DNA from: Aurantimonas sp. Leaf443
Lineage (GTDB): Bacteria; Pseudomonadota; Alphaproteobacteria; Rhizobiales; Rhizobiaceae
Length of the DNA stretch: 64,000 bases
Direction of reading: 5' to 3'
NCBI RefSeq assembly: GCF_001425575.1
Contig: NZ_LMRD01000007.1
Span: 62,001 to 126,000, forward strand
Under the pieces are notes generated by a model. The model saw only the letters and a list, made by a program, of their open reading frames with translations. It did no database searches and was not told where the DNA came from. Both the position numbers and the translations under genes were made by a program. The first letter of the stretch is position 1, and every line of letters begins with the position of its first letter. Below are positions 25,957-35,079 of the stretch, in pieces.

Positions 25957-27338
25957 GCCGGCTCCGCTCCGCTCTGCTCTGTTTCGACGAGATGCCTGAA
26001 TTTCTGCCGCGCGCCGACGAGCTTCAGGTCCGAAAGCGCGATGAACTCCACGGCGACGGCATCGCCCCACCAGGACGCGATCCGCGTCGCGACGGAGGCG
26101 GGATCGGCCCCCTCTTCGGGAACGATGCGGAAGACCGGCCGCCCTGCGCGCATCTCGATCTGGAACTCCCGGACCCCGCCGACACGATCGAGCACGTCCT
26201 GGATGTAATGGGTCGGCATCGGCGTGCCGTTGAGCGTGATGACGTCGTGGATGCGCCCGACCATCCTGGAGATGAACAGACCGTCGGCGCGCCGCGCCAG
26301 AACGGCGTTGTCGCCGGTGCGGTATCGCAGGAGCGGCATAAGGCTGTTCTTCAGCGGCGTGATGACCAGCTCTCCGGCCTGTTCGTCCGCTCCGGCATCG
26401 CCGAGGCCGTCCGCCGCGCCGGGCATGATCTCGGGCCAGGCGAAAAATTCGAGAAAGCGCTTCTCGGCACGCGCGGGATCGAGCTGGTAGGCGACGACGC
26501 CGGCCTCGGCGAGCCCGTAGCGATCGACCACGACGCATCGAAGCGCACGCGCGATCCGCTCGCGCTGGCGGTCCTCCAGAAGCTCGCCGGACGACTCGAA
26601 GATCGCGAAGGCCTTCTGCGAGCCGCGCGTGCGTTCCACATGGGCGGCCAACTGGTCCATGGTCGAGGGATGGGAATGCACGAGATGGGGATGCAGCCTG
26701 CGGATCTGGCGCCAGATGCTCTCGAGTTCCTCGGCGCTGAAAGTCGCGAAGAAGATGTTGTCGCGGTTCATGGCGAAGCATTTCATCGCTTCGCGCAGCC
26801 GGTCCCTGAAGGGGAACACTTCGGGGAATTTCGAGGCGAAATGCAGCTCGCTGCGCCAATGCGTGTTGCCGACCCGCCGGCGGCATTCCTGCGTGATGGC
26901 GGAGGACCAGTCGGCCGCTTCCTGGTCGTAGTGGATGTGAGCGGAGGGACCTGTGGAACCGCCGGTCTTGGCGACATGGATGCGCAGACCCTCGCGGTCC
27001 TCGCGCAGCAAGCGGTCGCCCTGTTCGCGGATGATGTCCTTGGTGAGGTAGGGAAGATCGCCGAGATAGGCCGGGTCGCGGGCGATCTTGGCCGGATCGA
27101 AGCCGATCGAAGCGAAGAGGTCGCGATAGTAGGGCACGCGTGCCCCCGCCATCGCCACGGTCTCCGCCAGTGCCGCGCCGGCTCTCGCCCGGCGCTCGGG
27201 CGCGGGCCGGTCGATCTCGGTGCGAGCCGTACGGATCTTGCTGCGCACGTCGCGCTTTTCCATCCGCTCGGCCACGCGGTAAGCGATCGTGGCGGCGATC
27301 ACGCCCCGGACACCGTTGAGTGCGGCCCTTGCCACCAT
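25953..27338 (-). CDS. CapK-like adenylate-forming enzyme
   Basis: This 461-residue protein resembles phenylacetate-CoA ligase and the capsule protein CapK. Visible: YLTKDIIREQGDRLL, the phosphate-binding loop KTGGSTGPSAHIHY near residue 125, RYGLAEAGVVAYQ, and RYRTGDNAVLARR near residue 340. Members in capsule loci are thought to attach an acyl or aminoacyl group to the polymer. It lies just upstream of and overlapping the deacetylase gene, which suggests coupled sugar modification. Confidence 0.8.
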   Translation of the reverse strand: MVARAALNGVRGVIAATIAYRVAERMEKRDVRSKIRTARTEIDRPAPERRARAGAALAETVAMAGARVPYYRDLFASIGFDPAKIARDPAYLGDLPYLTKDIIREQGDRLLREDREGLRIHVAKTGGSTGPSAHIHYDQEAADWSSAITQECRRRVGNTHWRSELHFASKFPEVFPFRDRLREAMKCFAMNRDNIFFATFSAEELESIWRQIRRLHPHLVHSHPSTMDQLAAHVERTRGSQKAFAIFESSGELLEDRQRERIARALRCVVVDRYGLAEAGVVAYQLDPARAEKRFLEFFAWPEIMPGAADGLGDAGADEQAGELVITPLKNSLMPLLRYRTGDNAVLARRADGLFISRMVGRIHDVITLNGTPMPTHYIQDVLDRVGGVREFQIEMRAGRPVFRIVPEEGADPASVATRIASWWGDAVAVEFIALSDLKLVGARQKFRHLVETEQSGAEPA

Positions 27339-27431
27339 GTTACGTTCCTAGCTGCGAACTCTTGGAAAAAGGCCGTCCGGTGCCGATGGTGTCCTGGCGA
27401 CCCTCCGTGGCACGAGGATGGCGCTGCCCGC

Positions 27432-28445
27432 CTATCGTGTGGCCGCGCCTCGCGTCGACGGCGCGGGGCCGCAGAGCTCGGCATAGAGCGCGGCCAGAGG
27501 TTCGACGACCCGGTTCCACGTGTAGCGCCCGGCGACGCGATCGCGCAACGATGGATCGGCGGGGGCCGCGAGGCTGGCGGCGATACCGCGCGCGATGTCG
27601 TCCGCGTCGTCGCTGCGCACGTAGTGGGCGCTCTCGCCGAAATATTCGCGCGTCGAGCCCTCCGCCGTCACCACGAGCCGGGCCCCCGCTGCCGCCGCTT
27701 CGAGCGCGGCGAGACCCGGCGTCTCGAGGGTCGATGGCAGGCAGAAGACCGAACAGGCCGCATAGGCCGAACGCAGCAGCGGGGACCGGTGGTCGATCGG
27801 ACCGAGATAACGCACGAGATCGCCCCCGTCGGCCCAGCACGCGGCGGCATAGTCCGGCGAACGCGCATGGCCCATGACGACCAGAGGCATGCCGAGCGCC
27901 TTCGCCGCGGCCACGAGGCCGCGCTGGTTCTTGCGCGGCTCCACATTGGCGACGTTCAGGATGAACGGCCCCTCGATTCCGTACGCATCGCGGAAGAGCG
28001 CGGCATCGACCGGTGCGGCGAATATCGGGTCGCAGGCGTTGCGGATCGTATGGAACCGCGACCGGTCGAGCTCGAGCACCTCGGCCAGCCTGTCGCTTTC
28101 CACGTCGCCGTTGGTCACGATCGCATCGGCAAGGCCGAGCTGCGCGGTGATCTCGCCGATAGGGTACAGAGAACGGGTCTCCTCCGTGATCCAGAGGCTG
28201 GACGAGACGACGAGCTTCAGCCCGCGGCTCTTGACGTAGTTGCAGAAATGGATCGAGCCGCCCATGCAGGAGAAGAAATGCACGAGATCGGCGTTCGAAA
28301 GGTCGTTCGACCAGGGATCGTGCCGGCGAACCGGATGGCCGGCGGCCGCGAGGTTGCGCTCGTATTCCAGCAGCTGGATCTCGCCGCCGCCCGGCGTCTC
28401 GAACGCCCAGGGATAGGTCGCGAACAGGACGCGCGGCTCGGTCAC
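27432..28445 (-). CDS. GT4 glycosyltransferase
   Basis: This 337-residue protein starts with GTG at 28445, overlapping the stop of the next upstream gene as GTGA. Features: PRVLFATYPWAFETPGGGE, ILNVANVEPRKNQRGLV at the second domain, and STLETPGLAALEAAAAGARL with the acidic EX7E-type pair. It ends 93 bases before the CapK-like gene. The overall plan is like the enzyme at 21069-22037. Confidence 0.83.
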   Translation of the reverse strand: MTEPRVLFATYPWAFETPGGGEIQLLEYERNLAAAGHPVRRHDPWSNDLSNADLVHFFSCMGGSIHFCNYVKSRGLKLVVSSSLWITEETRSLYPIGEITAQLGLADAIVTNGDVESDRLAEVLELDRSRFHTIRNACDPIFAAPVDAALFRDAYGIEGPFILNVANVEPRKNQRGLVAAAKALGMPLVVMGHARSPDYAAACWADGGDLVRYLGPIDHRSPLLRSAYAACSVFCLPSTLETPGLAALEAAAAGARLVVTAEGSTREYFGESAHYVRSDDADDIARGIAASLAAPADPSLRDRVAGRYTWNRVVEPLAALYAELCGPAPSTRGAATR

Positions 28446-29521
28446 GAAAGGCTCTCCAGCGTGGCCAGGATCGCGCGGCCGTCGCATAGATCCCGCAACT
28501 GCTCCAGGCGCACGCGCCGCGCTGCCGCGTTGACGGCCTGCGCGGACGGATCCTCGAGGAACGCCGCGATCTGACCGGCCGCGTCCTCCGGCAGATCGGA
28601 CACGGGCAGCGCCGCGCCACCCGCCGTTTCCATCAATGTCGGCAAGGCGCTCGTCAGGCCCGGCTTGTCGAAGACGAGCGCGTCCACGATCGGCACGCAG
28701 AACCCCTCGTGGCGGCTGAAGGTGAGCAGGGCGGCGGCGCGCTCGTACAACTCGCGCAGGGACTCGTCCGAGACGCCATGGTGGAATAGGACGCGACCGC
28801 GGCCTCTGGCGTTCACCGCATCGGCCAGACGCTTCACGTCCGCGACGAAGCCCCCCTCCTGCGGCCCGCCGACAATGTCGAGCGTCAGATGCGGCACACG
28901 AAACGTGAGCCGCTCGAAGACGTCCATGAGCGTGTGCAATCCCTTGTGCGGCACCAGACGTCCGACGAACAGGAGATGCCGGGCGCTATCGGATTGCGCC
29001 GTCGTCCCGCCGGCGGACGGCGGCCAGCGATCGAGGCCGACGATGGGCGGGATCGCCGCGATGCGCCCTTGCCATCGCGCCCGATCCGGCGCCGCCATCC
29101 CTGCGAGAAGCACCTCGGCACTTTCCGTGGAATTGGCCATCAGCACGCCGAAGCGCGCAGCCAGACCGCGCTGCGCCAGACCTTCCCGGCAATTGACGAC
29201 GGTCGCCTCGTCCTCCGGATCGATCAGTTCGGGCGGGGTGACGTTGTGGAAATAGTAGAGCTTGGGATTGGGCAGAGCCGCGACATCGGACAGGATCGGA
29301 TCGAAGATCGAATGATTGAAGAAGATCGCCTCGCCGGGCCGGACCGTGTCGAAGAATTCCTCGCGACTGCCGACCGGGTAACCTTCGACACTGTCGCCAT
29401 GCTCGGCCCACAGGGCCGGTCGCCAGCCTCCGGCCGCCGTCAGGTCGAAGAGCTGGCGGCAGAAGTTGCCCACCGCATCGTGACGGACGATGTCGCGCGC
29501 GTGGATGTGAACGGTCCTCAC
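28442..29521 (-). CDS. GT4 glycosyltransferase
   Basis: This 359-residue protein starts at GTG 29521 (GTGA overlap with the ABC ATPase gene). It contains IFFNHSIFDPI and YYFHNVTPPE in the first domain, LLFVGRLVPHKGLHTLMDV in the second, and FSRHEGFCVPIVDALVF with the glutamate motif near residue 285. The HN/HNVTPP segment is common in mannosyl- and rhamnosyl-type GT4 enzymes, but specificity cannot be called. Confidence 0.84.
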   Translation of the reverse strand: MRTVHIHARDIVRHDAVGNFCRQLFDLTAAGGWRPALWAEHGDSVEGYPVGSREEFFDTVRPGEAIFFNHSIFDPILSDVAALPNPKLYYFHNVTPPELIDPEDEATVVNCREGLAQRGLAARFGVLMANSTESAEVLLAGMAAPDRARWQGRIAAIPPIVGLDRWPPSAGGTTAQSDSARHLLFVGRLVPHKGLHTLMDVFERLTFRVPHLTLDIVGGPQEGGFVADVKRLADAVNARGRGRVLFHHGVSDESLRELYERAAALLTFSRHEGFCVPIVDALVFDKPGLTSALPTLMETAGGAALPVSDLPEDAAGQIAAFLEDPSAQAVNAAARRVRLEQLRDLCDGRAILATLESLS

Positions 29522-30255
29522 GACGCCATGCGATCCGTGCCGCCGCGCACGGCCGATGCGCCGACGGGACTGTCGGAGACGATCACCCCGCCCTCCAGCC
29601 GGACGATCCGGGTACAGATGCGCTCCAGCATGCCGATATTGTGGGATGCGATGACGAGGATCTCCGTGCGGGATACGAGGTCCTGCATCCGCTCCTCGGC
29701 CTTGTGCGCGAAGGTCTCGTCGACGACGCTCAGCCACTCGTCGAGGAGCAGGATGTTCGGCGAGTAGGCCGTCGAAACCGAAAACAGGACGCGCATGATC
29801 ATGCCGGAGGAGAACGTGCGCAGCGGCATCAGCCGCATGGTTTCCGACAGTTCCGTGAACTGCCAGATACTCTCGATCAGTTCGGCCGTCGGCCGGATGC
29901 CGGCAATCCGCAGGAGGAGCTTGATGTTGTCCTCCGCCGAAATCTCCATGTTGGCGCCGATGGACAGGCCGAGCAGCGGCGTGATCTCGCCGACGACGGA
30001 TCGCGTTCCGCCAGAGATCGGGAAGATGCCGGCGATCGTGCGCAGGAGCGTCGTCTTGCCCGAGCCGTTCGGCCCGTAGAGACCGACGCGCTCACCGGAG
30101 CGCACGCTGAGATCGATGCCGTTCAGGGCCCGGATCACAGGATGCCGGATGCGGCGGCCGCCGGCCGAGGCCAAGAGGAGGCGCTTCAGCGACTTGTCGT
30201 TCAGATCGTAGATCGGATAGTCGAGATCGACTTTGTCGAGCGTGATGCTGGCCAT
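29518..30255 (-). CDS. wzt: ABC-type polysaccharide exporter, ATPase
   Basis: This 245-residue ATPase has Walker A GPNGSGKTT near residue 60, a signature segment TFSSGM typical of polysaccharide exporters in place of LSGGQ, Walker B ILLLDEWLSVVDE and an H-loop ASHNIG. It is short and lacks the C-terminal carbohydrate-binding extension found in Wzt proteins that recognise a chain-end cap. It therefore looks like the KpsT/RfbE type that exports without such capping recognition. It lies 3 bases after the permease stop. Confidence 0.93.
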   Translation of the reverse strand: MASITLDKVDLDYPIYDLNDKSLKRLLLASAGGRRIRHPVIRALNGIDLSVRSGERVGLYGPNGSGKTTLLRTIAGIFPISGGTRSVVGEITPLLGLSIGANMEISAEDNIKLLLRIAGIRPTAELIESIWQFTELSETMRLMPLRTFSSGMIMRVLFSVSTAYSPNILLLDEWLSVVDETFAHKAEERMQDLVSRTEILVIASHNIGMLERICTRIVRLEGGVIVSDSPVGASAVRGGTDRMAS

Positions 30256-30258
30256 CGG

Positions 30259-31092
30259 TCAGATCCAGAACGCGGCGGCGCGAAGGCGCGAGAGCGCAAA
30301 GACGGTCAGCGCCGACAGAATGGCGAGGATGCCGAACGAAACGCCGAAACTGGCCCAAGGCATCACCCCGTCGAGCATCGGCATGCGCCACACGTTCAGG
30401 AGATGGACGATCGGATTGTAGTCGAGGAGATACTCGCGGCCCGCCACGAGATGCGGTTTCCACATGATCGGCGAGGCGAGGAAGGCGAGGTTCACCACCG
30501 ATTCGACGAGAGGCTGCGTGTCACGGTAGCGCGTGGAGAGAGCGCCCGTGCAGATGGAAAGACAGAAGGTCACCGCCGCGAAGAGAATGAGTCCGGGCAC
30601 CGCGAGCAGGATATTGCCGAGCGTCGTCCCGCCGAAGACGATGAACAGGACCGCCGGGACCACGATATTGTGGGCCAGGAACAGGAGATGGCGGAAGAAG
30701 CATTGCACGAAGAAGACGTAGGCCGGCAGGCCCCGGTCCTTGATGAAACCGCCCGCGCTCAGGAGTGCCGTCGTGGAATTGTTCACGCAGCCCGAAAGAA
30801 AGGTCCACAGGACGAAGCTGACGGAGAAGTAGGGAAGAAAGTCTTGCGTCGAGACGTTGGAGATCGCGCTGAACACGAAGCCGATGCAGGCGACGAAGAT
30901 GGCGGTCTGGAGCGTGATCCAGAATGGCCCGATGACCGAGCGCGCGTAGCGATGGCGCACGTCGTACCAGGCCAGGAAGAAGGCCAGGCTGAGTTCGTTG
31001 CCGACGCCGCCGGCGATGCGATGGATCATCGTGACGTCCGGGCGGAGATGCGAGGACGCCCCATCGAAGGCTGACAGGGTGCTGTTTGACAA
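30259..31092 (-). CDS. wzm: ABC-2 type polysaccharide exporter, permease
   Basis: This protein has six hydrophobic segments, with SVIGPFWITLQTAIFVACIG near the amphipathic N-terminal region and NLAFLASPIMWKPHL late in the protein, both typical of Wzm/KpsM permeases. I place the start at TTG 31092 (277 residues), because AGGA lies 7 bases upstream; the next in-frame ATG upstream (31161) has no ribosome site, and ATG 31029 would remove charged N-terminal residues. With the ATPase it moves the completed polymer across the inner membrane. Confidence 0.87.
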   Translation of the reverse strand: MSNSTLSAFDGASSHLRPDVTMIHRIAGGVGNELSLAFFLAWYDVRHRYARSVIGPFWITLQTAIFVACIGFVFSAISNVSTQDFLPYFSVSFVLWTFLSGCVNNSTTALLSAGGFIKDRGLPAYVFFVQCFFRHLLFLAHNIVVPAVLFIVFGGTTLGNILLAVPGLILFAAVTFCLSICTGALSTRYRDTQPLVESVVNLAFLASPIMWKPHLVAGREYLLDYNPIVHLLNVWRMPMLDGVMPWASFGVSFGILAILSALTVFALSRLRAAAFWI

Positions 31093-31223
31093 TGGTCTGT
31101 CCTGCGGTGGCTGTTTGCGACAAGACGGCGTTCTAAGGCCGTTCGCTATGGCGGCCCGCATTACGGCGAATTCACGATGGCCGCAATCGAGCGATCGCGT
31201 AGAACGGCTCCGCGCGGCCTGCT

Positions 31224-32108
31224 TCAGCGACGCAGAAGGCTGAGAAGGTACAGGCCGTAGCCGCTGGCGACAAGCGGGTGCGCCAGCTGCTCCAGTTGCT
31301 CGTCGTCCACGAAACCCATGCGCCAGGCGATCTCCTCGATGCAGGCGATCTTCTGCCCTTGCCGCTTCTCGATCGTCTGCACGAACTGGCTGGATTCCAG
31401 AAGGCTGTCATGCGTGCCGGTGTCGAACCAGGCGTTGCCGCGCCCGAGCCGTTCCACGTGAAGCCGCCCGCTCTGGAGATAGACTTCGTTGACCGTCGTG
31501 ATCTCGAGTTCGCCGCGCGCCGAAGGCTTGATGGACTTGGCGATATCGACGACGCTGTTGTCGTAGAAATAGAGGCCGGTGACGGCATAGTTGCTCTTGG
31601 GCTGCTTCGGCTTCTCGACGATCGAAATGGGCGTGACGTCATCGGCGGCAAATTCCACGATCCCGTAGCGCTCCGGGTCGCTGACCGAATAGGCGAAGAC
31701 GGTCGCACCGTCCTCGCGTTCGCCGGCACGGCGGACGCTGTTGCCGACACCGGTGCCGTAGAAGATGTTGTCGCCGAGAGCGAGGGCCGCGCAGGAGGAT
31801 CCGATGAAGCGCTCGCCGATGACGAAAGCCTCCGCGAGGCCCCGCGCCTCCGCCTGGATGGCGTACTGGAAGCGCATGCCGAGCCTCTCGCCATCGCCCA
31901 GGAGCTCCTGATAGAGCGGCAGCGCGCTCGGCGTGGAGATGATCAGGACCTCGGAGATGCCCGCCAGCATCAAGGTGCTCAGCGGGTAATAGACCATCGG
32001 CTTGTCGTAAACCGGCAGGAGTTGTTTGCTGATCGAAAGCGTTGCCGGGAATAGCCTGGTACCGCGTCCACCGGCCAGGATAATACCCTTGTGCTTTGGA
32101 TGAAGCAT
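31224..32108 (-). CDS. rfbA: Glucose-1-phosphate thymidylyltransferase
   Basis: This 294-residue enzyme starts dTDP-rhamnose synthesis from dTTP and glucose 1-phosphate. The nucleotide-binding motif [16 protein letters not shown] is near residue 8, then [26 protein letters not shown] with the metal Asp, [17 protein letters not shown] and [11 protein letters not shown]. The ATG at 32108 gives the normal length. It is separated from rfbBCD by about 10 kb but lies on the same strand and may head the same long operon. Confidence 0.94.
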   Translation of the reverse strand: MLHPKHKGIILAGGRGTRLFPATLSISKQLLPVYDKPMVYYPLSTLMLAGISEVLIISTPSALPLYQELLGDGERLGMRFQYAIQAEARGLAEAFVIGERFIGSSCAALALGDNIFYGTGVGNSVRRAGEREDGATVFAYSVSDPERYGIVEFAADDVTPISIVEKPKQPKSNYAVTGLYFYDNSVVDIAKSIKPSARGELEITTVNEVYLQSGRLHVERLGRGNAWFDTGTHDSLLESSQFVQTIEKRQGQKIACIEEIAWRMGFVDDEQLEQLAHPLVASGYGLYLLSLLRR

Positions 32109-32217
32109 GGCTTTCGACTCTCGTGCAAAGGCCTGTGGACGCAGGCAGATCGGCAAGCCGGACCTTGACCCACCCGGCGCGACTGATTAGTCCGTGCCAG
32201 GCATTGGTGCAACACCG

Positions 32218-32237
32218 AGGCGCCTTTTTCGGCGCCT
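32218..32237. other. Short perfect hairpin in divergent gap
   Basis: AGGCGCC and GGCGCCT (7-bp arms) surround a loop of six bases, TTTTTC. It lies in the 209-base gap between rfbA and the plus-strand glycosyltransferase, which should contain both promoters. The T-run is in the loop rather than after the stem, so a terminator is unlikely. Confidence 0.35.
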
Positions 32238-32317
32238 GACAAGGGTTCAGCACTGTCCAGGAGGGTCGGATCGCATCATGCGCACACCCCCGATGCGCAT
32301 CTTGCTAGGGTTCGTTC

Positions 32318-33358
32318 ATGCTGAAAATCGCGGTGGAGAAGCGGGCCTCGACTGTCGTTGGGCATGACCACTCGCTGTCCGTCTTCCTGCGTCTCGTTCG
32401 GCCGTTGAGAAAACTGTCGCAACGGGGCGGCGTCGAGGTCTGCGCCGCATCGACCGCGGCGCTCCTCGATCATGGCGGCTTTCCCTACGACGTCCTCTTC
32501 GTCAATCGGCCGACGCAGTCCGAGAACCTGACGCTGATCCGTCGCGCGCGCGATGCCGGCGTGCCGGTCGTCGTCGATATCGACGACTGGATGTACACGC
32601 TGCCAAGCTACGGCAAGGACCTCCTGCGTGAGCGTGCCGATCCGGCCCGCGAACTCTACGACCTCGCGCAGGCGATGACGCTTCCGACCTCCTTCTTCGC
32701 GCAGGTCATGGCTCCTGTCTTCGCCGGCCAGCGCTCGGTCCTGCCCTACGGCTTCGAGTTCGACGGCGCGGCCTCGACCAGCGTCGCGGAGGCCGACACG
32801 CGCCGCATCATCCTCTCCTCCATGTTCACGCTGAAGCTCGGCCGGCGGACCGAAGCTTTCGCCGCTGCATTACGCGACTTCCTCGATCGCTTCGAAGACT
32901 GGAGCGTCGATTTCTACTGCGAGAACTACGCGACCGACCTGTTCGAGCATCCCCGGATCGCCCGCCTCTCGCCCGTCTCCTACGACGACTACCTGCGCGT
33001 CCTGTCGCAACGGCGCTACGCCTTCTGCCTCGTGCCCCTGGCAGGCTACGAGGAGGAGGCCGATCTTCTCTTCAATGCCTGCAAGTCGCCTCTCAAGTTC
33101 GTCGACTACAGCGCCAACGCCATCGGCGGGATCTACTCGCGCAGTCCCGTCTACGAGACGGTGATCGAGGATCGCCGCTCGGGGCTCCTGGTCGACAACA
33201 CTTATGACGGCTGGTTCGCGGCCATGGGCGAACTCGCGCAGAATGCGAGCCTGCGGCGCGAGCTGAGCACCGTCAGCCATGACGTGGCGCGCGAGCACTT
33301 CTCGCTCGACGTCTCGGTCGAGGCGCTGCGCCGGACGCTGGACACCCTTCTGCCGTGA
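32318..33358 (+). CDS. Glycosyltransferase-like protein
   Basis: This 346-residue protein is a GT-B-like transferase: VLFVNRPTQSENLTLIRRARDAGVPVVVDIDDW in outline, with VVVDIDDWMYTLP near residue 90, and SPLKFVDYSANAIGGIYS near residue 265, where GT4 enzymes carry their donor-binding acid. It starts the only plus-strand pair of the island. The overlap with the next gene as GTGA suggests coupled expression. It may use sugar or glycerol-phosphate donors; specificity is unknown. Confidence 0.73.
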   Translation: MLKIAVEKRASTVVGHDHSLSVFLRLVRPLRKLSQRGGVEVCAASTAALLDHGGFPYDVLFVNRPTQSENLTLIRRARDAGVPVVVDIDDWMYTLPSYGKDLLRERADPARELYDLAQAMTLPTSFFAQVMAPVFAGQRSVLPYGFEFDGAASTSVAEADTRRIILSSMFTLKLGRRTEAFAAALRDFLDRFEDWSVDFYCENYATDLFEHPRIARLSPVSYDDYLRVLSQRRYAFCLVPLAGYEEEADLLFNACKSPLKFVDYSANAIGGIYSRSPVYETVIEDRRSGLLVDNTYDGWFAAMGELAQNASLRRELSTVSHDVAREHFSLDVSVEALRRTLDTLLP

Positions 33359-34002
33359 GCGTCGCGCTTCCGAGCCGGCTCGCCGGGTCCCCCGTCTCGC
33401 GGCGCATCGTCTTTCTGCGCCATGGCCAGACGGCCTTCAACCACGGCGCCATGGTCGACGGACGGTCGCAAAATCCGCTGAACGCGCTCGGACGCCGGCA
33501 GGCCGAGGCTGCCGGCGCCGAGATAATGGCAAGACGCCTCGTCGGACAGACCTCGTGGCGATTGATCTCCAGCCCGCTGCAACGGGCGCGGGAGACGGCG
33601 GCCCTTGCCTTTCCCTCGGCCGTCGCCCTTATCGAACCCGATTTCGCGGAAGTCGACGTCGGAGCCCTGCAGGGCATCGGCTGGACCGAAGCGACGGCGC
33701 GAGGCATCGTCGCCGCCGACCACGGCTTCACGACGCCGTTTTCCGGCGGCGAATCCTACGAAACGGCCCAGCGACGCGCCGCCGCCGCGCTGGAGCGACG
33801 GATCGAGGAGTGCGAGGGCGATCTCGTGGTGGTCGCCCATGGCGGGATCATCGTTCTGATGATCCTCTCCCTCCTGGAGATTCCTGGCCGTGTCTTCCCC
33901 TTCGCCGAAATCGACAACGGTTCGATCAGCGTGGTCGAACTCCACCGGTTCGGCCTCCATCGCGCCGCGAAGCTGAAGGCCCTCAATCACACGCCGTTCT
34001 GA
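33355..34002 (+). CDS. Histidine phosphatase family protein
   Basis: This 215-residue protein belongs to the phosphoglycerate-mutase-like phosphatases: LRHGQTAFNHG near residue 20 with the catalytic His and Arg, SPLQRARETA near 74, EVDVGALQGIGW and VVVAHGGIIV near 155 with the second His. It starts at GTG 33355, overlapping the upstream stop. It is within a polysaccharide locus and could remove phosphate from a sugar-phosphate intermediate, similar in role to GmhB or AlgC-linked phosphatases, but this is not shown by sequence. Confidence 0.83.
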   Translation: MSVALPSRLAGSPVSRRIVFLRHGQTAFNHGAMVDGRSQNPLNALGRRQAEAAGAEIMARRLVGQTSWRLISSPLQRARETAALAFPSAVALIEPDFAEVDVGALQGIGWTEATARGIVAADHGFTTPFSGGESYETAQRRAAAALERRIEECEGDLVVVAHGGIIVLMILSLLEIPGRVFPFAEIDNGSISVVELHRFGLHRAAKLKALNHTPF

Positions 34003-34862
34003 TCGGGCCGGATCGGGCCGCCGCTGTGGGGATGGGGCCTATCGGCGTAATAGGCGAAGAAATACAGCTGCCGAAGCCGGCACAGGTGTTCCATCGTCTC
34101 GACGAGATCGGCCGAAAACGGCCCTTGCGCCGGCGCCGCATCGACGCGCGGGCGAAGGAAACGTAAGCCTTCCTCCTCGAACGGATTGATACAGGCGCTC
34201 GAGGGATCCATCGGCACGCTCGCGACCGAAAGGTCCGGCCGCTCGATCAGAAACGTCGTCAGCAGACGCTCCACGACGAATGGCAGGAACGGGCTCGGGT
34301 CCGTATGGACCGTGTCCTCCAGCACGTCCCTCACCGCCGGATGCCCGGGCTCCGAGAGGAGAAGACGGGCGATCGGGCGCAGGACGCCCCCGACATAATC
34401 GTCCCAGAAGTCTGGGGTACCGACCCAGAAGTTCGAGTAGCAGAGACGGTCGGCAGGGTGCCGCCTTTCGAGATCGACCGGCAGTCCGACGCCGGCCGCC
34501 GCCAGAAGAGCGCGCGTGCGGGACACGAGACCGGGATGGGCGATCTCGCCCTGCATCCAGACATTGTAGGAAAAATAGGCCAGCTGCGGAAACGGATTGA
34601 GGATGCAGATGTCCGTTTCGGGATGCTGCCGGGCGAAGGCGGCGAAGGCAGCGATCGGCAGACCCGATTTCAGCGCGAATTTCGGCGACAGGAGGCCGGT
34701 TTTGCGTGCCCCGCGATGCAGGCCTTCCGCATGGATGTCGACCAGGATGCGCAATTCGCGCCAGGCGGCGCGGTCGTTGTCCGGCAGGACGAAGGGCAGG
34801 AGGTCGGGATCCGACAGGATCTGGCCTTGCCTGTAGAGGGGTTCGTAGAGCGCGATATCCAT
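33987..34862 (-). CDS. Hypothetical protein of polysaccharide island
   Basis: I do not recognise this 291-residue protein. It starts MDIALYEPLYRQ, has no signal peptide or membrane segment, and contains a segment LAYFSYNVWMQGEIAHPG near residue 95 and CYSNFWVGTPDFWDDYVGG near 145, with conspicuous aromatic residues. The tail overlaps the end of the phosphatase gene by 16 bases in opposite orientation. Codon use looks native. A role as a glycan-binding or transferase-accessory protein is possible but is a guess. Confidence 0.7.
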   Translation of the reverse strand: MDIALYEPLYRQGQILSDPDLLPFVLPDNDRAAWRELRILVDIHAEGLHRGARKTGLLSPKFALKSGLPIAAFAAFARQHPETDICILNPFPQLAYFSYNVWMQGEIAHPGLVSRTRALLAAAGVGLPVDLERRHPADRLCYSNFWVGTPDFWDDYVGGVLRPIARLLLSEPGHPAVRDVLEDTVHTDPSPFLPFVVERLLTTFLIERPDLSVASVPMDPSSACINPFEEEGLRFLRPRVDAAPAQGPFSADLVETMEHLCRLRQLYFFAYYADRPHPHSGGPIRPDQNGV

Positions 34863-35079
34863 GGGTCCTGCCGCGTTGGGCGCCGCCGCCTGCAGAGTGG
34901 ATCACGAACGGCACGGGACCCCCGCGGGCCCTCTTGCGGCATCACGCCGGCGGCGGTCAATCCGCCGCCCGCGTCCGTGCTACGCTTAGACCGGGCAAGG
35001 TCTGGGTGATGCGCCTTCCGGAGGGACTCGTGCCGGGCGGATCGACGAAGATGCGATCCGCCTGCGGTCCATACGGCGC

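Noticed and set aside
24397-26886. Possible fusion of the deacetylase with upstream sequence in the same frame
   Set aside because: The upstream part is a shadow of the CapK-like gene. GTG at 25956 overlapping the upstream stop is the better start.
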